NCBI GenBank assembly: GCA_003166865.1
Contig: PMUP01000059.1
Span: 8,523 to 64,065 of the forward strand
DNA: 55,543 nucleotides
Source: Bryobacterales bacterium
GTDB lineage: Bacteria > Acidobacteriota > Terriglobia > Bryobacterales > Bryobacteraceae
Reading direction: 5' to 3'
Position 1 is the first letter of the stretch. Each line of letters opens with the position of its first letter. The notes beneath the pieces are model-generated. The model made no database searches and was not told the origin of the DNA. It worked only from the letters and a program-made list of their open reading frames with translations. A program made the translations under genes and the position numbers. Positions 36,646 through 43,596 of the stretch are shown one piece after another.

Positions 36646-37134
36646 CTAAACATTTTGCGTCATGGTCTTGCGTCTGTGCGATGGAAGGGTAACTACACTG
36701 CCCCAAAACTCGTAGCATGCTTCGATGAATCTCGCGAATTCCGGCAGGTCGCCAGGTTTCCTCATAAAGCAATTGCCGTTCAGCTTGTAGACCGCCCTCA
36801 CGAATTCGGGATCATCCGAACCCGCGGCGACCACGATCGGAATATGCATTAACGCCGGTGTGGATTTGATTACCCTTAAGACTTTCAACCCGGACATCCT
36901 CGGCTGTGACAAGTCCAAAAATATGAGATCCGGGACTTTCACGTTAGCGTACTGACCTTCGCGGCGCACGTACATAAGCGCATCGTCGCCGTCTGTGACG
37001 CAATGCAGACCGCTTGTCAATCCAGCGACCCTGAACGCTTCCACGGTGAGCAACGTATCGGCGGGATTGCTTTCGACGATGAGCACCTCCAGGCGGCTAA
37101 CGGATTTGACTGGAAGCTGCGAGGCAGCGGACAT
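36646..37134 (-). CDS. Single-domain response regulator with altered acidic pocket
   Basis: About 162 residues from the ATG at 37134, following AGAAGG. It has only a receiver domain: EVLIVESNPADTLLTVEAFR at the first strand, phospho-acceptor Asp in LIFLDLSQPRMSG, then VVAAGSDDPEF and CFMRKPGDL. The first acidic pair is E-S instead of E/D-D, so Mg2+ binding may be weaker. It is of the Rcp1/CheY type with the long loop before the Asp strand. It is the first gene downstream of pair E. The upstream extension to 37200 is poor and was dropped. Confidence 0.85.
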   Translation of the reverse strand: MSAASQLPVKSVSRLEVLIVESNPADTLLTVEAFRVAGLTSGLHCVTDGDDALMYVRREGQYANVKVPDLIFLDLSQPRMSGLKVLRVIKSTPALMHIPIVVAAGSDDPEFVRAVYKLNGNCFMRKPGDLPEFARFIEACYEFWGSVVTLPSHRRKTMTQNV

Positions 37135-37290
37135 AGACTCCAACCTTCTTTCTGTCGAGGAAAAGAATGACCCACCTCGTTGGCAAGTAACCCTTTGCAC
37201 GGCAGCTATAGTTTATAGGAAGAAGTGGACTATTACTAGCCATTTCGAGACACAATGCTTAGAAAGGTGTGTGTTTTCCCAGGCCTAGTG

Positions 37291-37337
37291 ACCATATATG
37301 GCTACTGACTGCTTCAGATGGCCTTATATGGCTACAG
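37291..37337 (-). promoter_or_regulatory. Paired 17-bp motif, pair E
   Basis: ACCATATATGGCTACTG at 37291-37307 and the weaker GCCTTATATGGCTACAG at 37321-37337, starting 30 bp apart. It lies about 157 bp upstream of the single-domain regulator on the minus strand. No GAF leader is visible here. Confidence 0.68.
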
Positions 37338-37399
37338 TCACATATACCATGCAATTCCTACCGTGTTTTGGACGATTATGGATAAGCATCATCAGTTCG

Positions 37400-37520
37400 C
37401 CAGGGCGCGCGGCACCAGAACCGGGATGGGCGGAATGAGACCTGCTGCGTAGTGCGATCGCCGGAGGAATAGTCGTTTCGTCACCACTTCATCAATAGGC
37501 ACCCACAACACATTTCGCTA
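37400..37520 (-). repeat. Decayed GAF-sensor leader, copy F
   Basis: Read on the minus strand the segment has CCTATTGATGAAGTGG and CGACTATTCCTCCGGCGATC. This aligns with CCTATTTATGAAGCGG and CGAATGATTCCCTCAGTGAG of the leader at 17.7 kb. The frame is broken soon afterwards. It lies between pairs E and F. Confidence 0.55.
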
Positions 37521-37547
37521 AATTGTTCTAACGGGCGAGCGCGGGTG

Positions 37548-37594
37548 ACCGTATATGGTTACTCGCCGCGCTTAGTGGCGATATATGGCTACTG
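37548..37594 (-). promoter_or_regulatory. Paired 17-bp motif, pair F
   Basis: ACCGTATATGGTTACTC at 37548-37564 and GCGATATATGGCTACTG at 37578-37594, starting 30 bp apart. Minus-strand side: decayed leader F. Plus-strand side: the sigma54 activator gene starts 295 bp away. The 37595-37888 stretch holds no gene I can support. Confidence 0.7.
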
Positions 37595-37888
37595 CAACGA
37601 GTTCCATTCTCTCTTGCATGCGTCCATCCCGAGGAGGCAAGAGAGGCTCGTGGTGCGGGCGTAATCCGATTCCATCGCTTTATAGGTGGGTGGAGTTGCA
37701 CGCAGCGATGCCACGAGTCACTGTCGGCCCGCTGAGTCGGCACCTAGTCATATATCTCTCTTGCAATTGGTATATTGCTTCTCGCATAATTATGAACGAG
37801 CACCATCGTCCCCTGGTCAGCAGGACGAGCCCAACGCTGATCCCGCCGCCGCGCCGGGATCGAGGCAGGGCGAAAGGGGACAGCTGTC

Positions 37889-39991
37889 ATGCACCCAGTC
37901 GCTCGACCGGAAGCTACTCGCTGGCTAGCCGAAAACGGGCCCAAAGAGCTCGAACTGTCGTTCTGGACGATCGTATACGGCTCGTCTGCGCCCATCCTGA
38001 TCGCAGACGACGATCGAGTCTGCCGGGAGGTTAGTTTCGGCGCCATCAAGCTCTTGGGCTTCCCAAGGGAAGAAATCATAGGCCGCAGCGTGGATGATTT
38101 TACAGATCCCAGCTTCAAGCCACTGATTGCGGAACGCTGGCGAGCACTTCGGGATCGCGGCGAGCAGGAAGGCACACTCCGGCTTGTGGGTCGGGCTGGC
38201 CCCCGTGACGTAGACTACATTGCCAAAGGGAATGTGCTCCCAGTGCGCCATCTTTTGGTGCTGCAAGACAAGCCAAAGTACGGGCGAAGCATGGGGCCTG
38301 CGAGAGATGGATATGAGAAAGCTATTCCCTCTTGGGTGCAGGACTTCGCACTGTTCTTGCTGGATGTAGACGGACAGGTAGTCGCCTGGTATTCGGGTGC
38401 GGAGCGTATTTACGGATACAGTGGCGACGAAGCCATTGGCCAAAACGTAGCGTTTCTGAATTCCAACGAAGACAGCCCCTGCAATAGGTTGGACGAGGAA
38501 TTGAAGAGGTCCACAGGCGAAGGCCATTTCGGCAACGAATGCTGGCAGGTAAAAAAAGACGGCGTACGATTCTGGGCCAGTGTTATGACCATGGCGCTGA
38601 AAAACGAGCATGGGGATCTGCAGGGGTTTGCCAGAGTGGTGCGCGATTTTAGCGACCGTCAGCGCAGGGATGAAGAATTGCGGCTCAGCCGGGCGCGCCT
38701 ACGACCGCTCCTGTCGGCGTCAACTGCCGTCGCCATCGTTTCCGGTGAGTTTGATCAAACTGCGGAGGCGAATGACACGTTTCTTGAACTTGTCGGCTAC
38801 AGCCGCGAGGATTTGCTGGCCGGCCACCTGCGCTGGCCTCGTCTCACTCCACCTGAATACCTTGCTTTGGATGAGATGGCACACGAAGAAGTGTTGCAAT
38901 TCGGGGCTTCTGGGCCCGTTGAAAAAGAGTTGATTCGCAAGGACGGGAAGCGGGTTCCGGTTGTAGCTGCCACGGCTGTATTAAAGCTATCTCCTTTCCG
39001 TTGGATTACGTTCTTCCGGGAGCTCGTTGAGCGGGGCGCCGCGGAGACTATCGAAAGGAAAGCCGTCCGGGATGACGGGAGTGGGATTGTCGGCACCAGC
39101 GCGGCTATAAAGCGGATTCTAGGCCAGATAGACGCCCTTGCGCCGACCGATGCCACAGTGTTGATCATGGGGGAAACTGGCACGGGAAAAGAACTCATCG
39201 CGCACGCCATCCATGGAATGAGCCCACGCAGAGATCTTCCTTTCGTTAGGTTGAATTGTGCGAACATTCCGGTCGGGCTGCTGGAGGGCGAGCTTTTCGG
39301 TTACGAAAGGGGCGCTTTCTCCGGTGCGTTGTCGCACAAGATCGGGCGGCTTGAAATGGCTGACCAAGGCACCTTGTTGCTGGAGGAAGTGGGCGAGGTG
39401 CCCCTGGATCTCGCAAGCAAGTTGCTGCGGGCTCTGCATGAGAAAATATTTCTAAGGCTGGGTGGCACCCGTAAGATCAGCACTGATGTCCGGCTGCTGG
39501 CAACAACCAAACTAAATATGCCCCAGATGATAGGGGACAAACTGTTCAGAAGCGATTTCTTCTATCAACTCAAAGTGTTTCCAATCGTCACACCGCCGTT
39601 GCGCGATCGTCCCGAGGACATACCCGTACTGGCCTGGCACTTTACGAAGAAATACGCCGCCCGAATGAATCGGACCATTGACAAGATCCCGGCGGGGACA
39701 ATGAAAGCCCTGGCCAGTTGGCGCTGGCCAGGGAATGTTCAAGAGCTCGAAAACTTCATGGAAAGGTCGGTGGCCGTTACACGAGGGCCAACTCTCACTG
39801 CTCCCGTGTCGGAGCTGCGTGCCGACCTCGCCAATACCGCCAGCTTGGCAGAAGTGGAGCGGGAGCACATCTTACGCATTTTCCGTGAAACCGGTGGGGT
39901 GATCAGCGCCACAGCAGCTCGCCTGAGGATTCCACGGTCGACCCTGAACGCCATGATGAAGAAGCTAGGGATCTCCCGTAGCGATCTTTGA
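37889..39991 (+). CDS. PAS-domain sigma54-dependent transcription activator
   Basis: 700 residues. Up to three PAS-like domains come first (about 30-120; 145-270 with AERIYGYSGDEAIGQNV; 285-400 with FLELVGYSREDLLAG). The AAA+ domain follows: Walker A GETGTGKE (about 428), a GAFTGA loop reading GAFSGA (about 474), Walker B LLLEEVGE with Glu in place of the usual Asp, and WRWPGNVQELENF. A short Fis-type HTH ends the protein (GGVISATAARLRIPRSTLNA). It should open sigma54 promoters on a PAS signal. The two motif changes are conservative but fall in the sigma54-contact and hydrolysis motifs. It is co-transcribed with the Crp-type gene 13 bp downstream. Confidence 0.92.
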   Translation: MHPVARPEATRWLAENGPKELELSFWTIVYGSSAPILIADDDRVCREVSFGAIKLLGFPREEIIGRSVDDFTDPSFKPLIAERWRALRDRGEQEGTLRLVGRAGPRDVDYIAKGNVLPVRHLLVLQDKPKYGRSMGPARDGYEKAIPSWVQDFALFLLDVDGQVVAWYSGAERIYGYSGDEAIGQNVAFLNSNEDSPCNRLDEELKRSTGEGHFGNECWQVKKDGVRFWASVMTMALKNEHGDLQGFARVVRDFSDRQRRDEELRLSRARLRPLLSASTAVAIVSGEFDQTAEANDTFLELVGYSREDLLAGHLRWPRLTPPEYLALDEMAHEEVLQFGASGPVEKELIRKDGKRVPVVAATAVLKLSPFRWITFFRELVERGAAETIERKAVRDDGSGIVGTSAAIKRILGQIDALAPTDATVLIMGETGTGKELIAHAIHGMSPRRDLPFVRLNCANIPVGLLEGELFGYERGAFSGALSHKIGRLEMADQGTLLLEEVGEVPLDLASKLLRALHEKIFLRLGGTRKISTDVRLLATTKLNMPQMIGDKLFRSDFFYQLKVFPIVTPPLRDRPEDIPVLAWHFTKKYAARMNRTIDKIPAGTMKALASWRWPGNVQELENFMERSVAVTRGPTLTAPVSELRADLANTASLAEVEREHILRIFRETGGVISATAARLRIPRSTLNAMMKKLGISRSDL

Positions 39992-40004
39992 CTGCGGAGC
40001 CGAT

Positions 40005-40745
40005 ATGTCGCCACAGACGCAAAGACAGCGCGATACCGATCCCAGGGGGAACCTCCTGCTTGCCAGTTTGGATCGGGCAGACTATGAAATCCTGATGCTA
40101 GAGGCCAAAGTGGTGGCTCTGAAGTTTCGCAAAAGACTGTATCGTCAGGACAACCCCATCGATTTTGTCTACTTCCCCATAACATCCATGGTCTCCTTGT
40201 TGGTCAGCACCACGGACAAGCTTTCGATGGAGATGGCTATCGTCGGGCGAGAGGGAGTTGTGGGAGCATCGGAGCTTCTTCAAAGGCAAGGATCGATGGC
40301 CTTGAGCCTTGTCCAGTTACCTGGCACCGCCGCTCAGATCGACCGCTACGCCTTCCTGAAAGTTGCAAGCAGTCGGCTGCGAGTGCAGGATGTGATGAAC
40401 CGGCATCTCTTAGCGCTAATGCGGCAGGTCCTCATTGGAGCGGCGTGCAACCGGCTGCACACTATGGAAGAGCGTTGCGCTCGATGGCTGTTGATGACCC
40501 ACGATCATGCCTGTCAGGATAGCTTTCCACTTACGCAGGAGTTCCTTTCTCAAATGCTCGGGGTTCGAAGAGCGACGGTCAATGCAGCGACAGGCACGCT
40601 GAAGAAAAAGGGGTTGATCCGGTACGTGCGGGGGCGCGTTACTATCATCGATCGGAAAGGCCTGGAATCGGCCTCCTGTGGCTGTCATCAAGCCACTATC
40701 CAGGTATACAGTTCCATTCTCGGTACTCCGGACAGACGTATTTAG
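40005..40745 (+). CDS. Crp/Fnr-family transcription regulator
   Basis: 246 residues. The N-terminal cyclic-nucleotide-binding-like beta roll (about 20-130: FRKRLYRQDNPIDFVYFPIT) has VGREGVVGASELL in the position of the phosphate-binding cassette, but without the canonical Arg-Ser-Ala-Thr, so cAMP binding is unlikely. A long helix follows (about 130-165), then a Crp-type winged helix (LTQEFLSQMLGVRRATVNAA; GTLKKKGLIRYVRGRVTIID). There is no N-terminal cysteine cluster, so it is not an Fnr iron-sulfur sensor. It follows the sigma54 activator closely and probably shares its transcript. Confidence 0.9.
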   Translation: MSPQTQRQRDTDPRGNLLLASLDRADYEILMLEAKVVALKFRKRLYRQDNPIDFVYFPITSMVSLLVSTTDKLSMEMAIVGREGVVGASELLQRQGSMALSLVQLPGTAAQIDRYAFLKVASSRLRVQDVMNRHLLALMRQVLIGAACNRLHTMEERCARWLLMTHDHACQDSFPLTQEFLSQMLGVRRATVNAATGTLKKKGLIRYVRGRVTIIDRKGLESASCGCHQATIQVYSSILGTPDRRI

Positions 40746-41116
40746 AGTTTTGTGCACGCAGACGTACATATAATCTTTGATATCCGCTGACACTTAATGA
40801 CGTAATTCTGCTTACTTATAGTCTGGCATGCAGTATTTAACCCGCTGCATACTGGCCCTCCGAGCCCGGCCAACTCTTGTCGCCTCTCTGCCGCAACTAG
40901 CTCTGCTACAAGCACTGCCAATGTAAATGGCGATGGTTCTTCAATACGAGCCAAGAGCGATTCCGTCCCGCCGAGGCTCGTTTGGCCCGCCGCGTAAGCC
41001 TTGCTTTTGTTCTTAAGATCGCGCTCCGGTACCGAAAGACTTGTACCTTTTGTCAGCCAGGGTCGTATCATAGCTCAACACCTAGGCGGTCTCTTCAGGG
41101 AAGAGCGTTCTGACGA
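40746..41116. other. Intergenic, no supported gene
   Basis: About 370 bp between two plus-strand genes. A minus-strand frame reading LLARIEEPSPFTLAVLVAEL has some protein-like composition but no start signal or family match that I recognise. Confidence 0.4.
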
Positions 41117-42088
41117 ATGAAATCACGGAACATTTGCCTCAAGGAGTCGACCGGAAGAACTATTTCCTCCACCATCCATCGTGCCGATGGCAAGAAATTA
41201 CTCGCCAAAGGCCACGTTATCAGCGAAGAGGATGCTCGTACGCTTGCGACCGAAGGTTTGAACGAGGTCTGGGTGACCGAGTTGGAAGAGGGTGAGGTTG
41301 GCGAAGGCGACGCGGTGATGCAGGTGGCGACCAAAATCAGCTGCGGGCCGCTCGAAGTACGTTTAGCCGCTGGTGGGAGGGCGAATTTGTTCGCTACCGA
41401 GCCGTGTTGCATCTTGGTGGATGATAAGATGCTAATGCAAATCAATTCCGGGCGTGGTATGGTCGTCGCCACGTCTCGGAACTTTACTTACGCGGACGCG
41501 GGCCATCGGGTAGCCAGCGTGAAAAGCGCGCCTTTGGTTGTGGCCAAACCGGATCTTGAGGTCCTTATGTCTGTCGTCGAAGGGACGCGTCCGATGTTGC
41601 AGGCCTTGCCCATCCGCACTCCGGCCGTGACAATTTTATACACCGATCCGGTCGGCGGAGAACGTGCAAGGCAGTTGTTCGAAAACGTCATGCGCCAGCG
41701 TCTGAATCGGCTTGGGACCAGCGCCAGCGTGACCCTCTCTTCAATCGAAGAGGAAGACGCTGTTACCGATTCCCTCGATCATCTGCTGCGCGCCAAACCA
41801 ACCGCTGTCCTGATCGCTTCGACTACCGCACCTGCCGGGCCGGTTGATGTGATCGGCCGCGCCTTGGTTCGAGCCGGAGTCGAGATCCAGTGCTTCCTGG
41901 CGCCGGTCGAGCCTGGCAATCTCCTCTTGCTCGGTTATAAAGACCATGTTCCAATCGTGTGCGCGCCCGGCTGCTTCCGGCCCGCCCGACTAAACGTCTT
42001 GGACTTGATACTACCGCCGCTGCTGGCAGGCCACCGGGTTTCGAAGTGGGAGGTCGCCTGCCTCGGGCATGGCGGCCTGCTCGTTTGA
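41117..42088 (+). CDS. Molybdopterin-binding (MoCF_biosynth-type) protein, copy 2
   Basis: 323 residues, the same length as the copy at 11685-12656 and alike over its whole length (ESTGRTISSTIHRADGKKLL; ILYTDPVGGERARQLFENVM; IASTTAPAGPVDVIGRALVR; VEPGNLLLLG; LGHGGLL). The MoeA-like N-terminal part and MoaB/Mog-like C-terminal domain are both complete. The two copies are in inverted orientation about 28 kb apart and bracket the signal-transduction block. The gene is followed by a PQQ-dehydrogenase remnant. The role is in molybdenum cofactor handling by family; the particular enzyme served is not in the window. Confidence 0.85.
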   Translation: MKSRNICLKESTGRTISSTIHRADGKKLLAKGHVISEEDARTLATEGLNEVWVTELEEGEVGEGDAVMQVATKISCGPLEVRLAAGGRANLFATEPCCILVDDKMLMQINSGRGMVVATSRNFTYADAGHRVASVKSAPLVVAKPDLEVLMSVVEGTRPMLQALPIRTPAVTILYTDPVGGERARQLFENVMRQRLNRLGTSASVTLSSIEEEDAVTDSLDHLLRAKPTAVLIASTTAPAGPVDVIGRALVRAGVEIQCFLAPVEPGNLLLLGYKDHVPIVCAPGCFRPARLNVLDLILPPLLAGHRVSKWEVACLGHGGLLV

Positions 42089-42129
42089 TTTCTCCCGTTG
42101 TACGTCGCCAAAACTCCGTTCACATGGCT

Positions 42130-42972
42130 CAAGCGGCCATTGCCCAGGAATAGCGATGGTGGAGAGACCTCCCCGGATTTTAAAGAAATAACTGTTCACG
42201 GCCTTCCTCTCATCAAGCCGCCCTATGGCCGCATCACAGCATATGACATGAACCAGGGCGCTATTACATGGATGACGCCGAATGGCGATGGACCGCGCAA
42301 TCATCCGCTGCTCAAAGATCTCCATCTTCCTCCCTTGGGCAATATGGGCCGGCCTGTCGCTCTACCGACGAAGACCTTGCTGTTTGTGGCCGACAGTAGC
42401 AATGCCGTGATGGGCGGCGCGGGAATCTCAGGTCCGGCAAAATTCCGCGCTTACGATAAACTCACCGGCAAGGTGATCGCCGAACTCGATCTTCCCGTCG
42501 GCGCCACCGGCGGTCCGATGACCTACTTGCAAAATGGCAGGCAGCTGATCGTTGTACCGGTGGGCGGAAAGGGTTACGGCGCTGGTTGGGTTGCCTTGGT
42601 CTGCCGGCCTCTCCGCCACAACCCGGAATTTACTTCACCGCGCAAGCTTTGCGGGGCCAGAGCGAATACGGGGCCAAGTGCGCGGCCTGCCATGGAGTCG
42701 ATCTTACAGGCAGCGAGCATGCCCCGCCATTGAAGGGCCGCAGATTTTGGAATGAGTGGGATCAAGAAGCTGTGCGAAGTTTGTACAGCAGAATCATCAG
42801 CACGATGCCGCCGTCGGACCCGGGCAGCGTGGCGCCCAAGGACGTGATCGATATCGTCACCTTTCTGCTGCAATCAAATGGCCTGCCTGCGGGAGAGAAG
42901 GCTATTGAAAACCCGAACGAGTTAAACGTGATCAGGTTGAAAGGCCCTACTGATACTCGCACGAGCAGGTGA
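42130..42972 (+). pseudogene. PQQ-dependent dehydrogenase/cytochrome c, C-terminal remnant
   Basis: The frame from about 42150 reads EITVHGLPLIKPPYGRITAY, then DMNQGAITWMTPNGDGPRNH and ATGGPMTYLQNGRQLIVVPV. This is the last part of a quinoprotein (glucose-type) dehydrogenase propeller. Near 42590 a frameshift leads into a fused cytochrome c domain with the heme motif CAACH (42679-42693) and axial Met in ISTMPPSDPG. The N-terminal two thirds, with the PQQ site and signal peptide, are absent. It is a truncated, frameshifted gene; its old role was periplasmic sugar or alcohol oxidation. Confidence 0.85.
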
Positions 42973-43596
42973 TCGCGACCACTAGCCGAAGCGGGGCGGC
43001 CCTCCGGCCACTCCCCCAGCGTTCGATCACGACCTTTTTGTCGGTGTAGATCAGGGACGTGGCGCTAGCTGGGTGGGCCGTCGAGCGGAATCTCCTCAGC
43101 CCAATCTGACTGCAACGCGAGTATCCCTCACGGCTTATTACCCTATACCATCGTCAGGAGGGCGACGCGGGCTTCGGTTCAACGGTGTACGCGACCAGAT
43201 TCTCCCTGAGATTTTCATGCGCTACAACCTGAACGCCCGCGTCGAGACTCTACATGGGAGTGACGCTGTCGTAGGCGTTCACTATCCTTTGTCTGCGGCT
43301 CGAAACCACAGTTCCATGAACGCTGTCCGGAGCCCGAAGACTTGGCCGATCCGTCAGGGCCTTGACGTATCGGATCGCCCGATCCGACCTGACGGCGAAT
43401 TCTGCGGGCGCCCAAATACCCGTCCATAAATAAGGGACATGAGGGCACTCGCGGCACCGGGGCGCTAGAGTCAGGCTTCCCATTTCATCGAGTCTGCTCG
43501 CGTTCTCGTTCCAGACGATTCCGAGCAAGTTCGACGATTGGTTTTCCATACGGTTTGCATCTTGGCGGGTCTTTCCGATGCTGCTAGACTAAACCC
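42973..43596. other. Intergenic, no supported gene
   Basis: About 620 bp. A plus-strand frame at 43073-43429 has no recognisable domain and an unconvincing composition. The last part is presumably the promoter region of the Ser/Thr kinase gene, but I see no clear -35/-10 pair. Confidence 0.4.

Noticed and set aside
17820-37594. Paired motif as a CRISPR-like array, tRNA-like element or riboswitch
   Set aside because: Only two copies per place, no further spacer-repeat units, no conserved stem-loop; the palindromic core and fixed spacing fit protein binding better. The resemblance to the eukaryotic CArG box is only formal.
43073-43429. 118-codon plus-strand frame before the Ser/Thr kinase gene
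   Set aside because: No family, no ribosome-binding site and low-quality composition.
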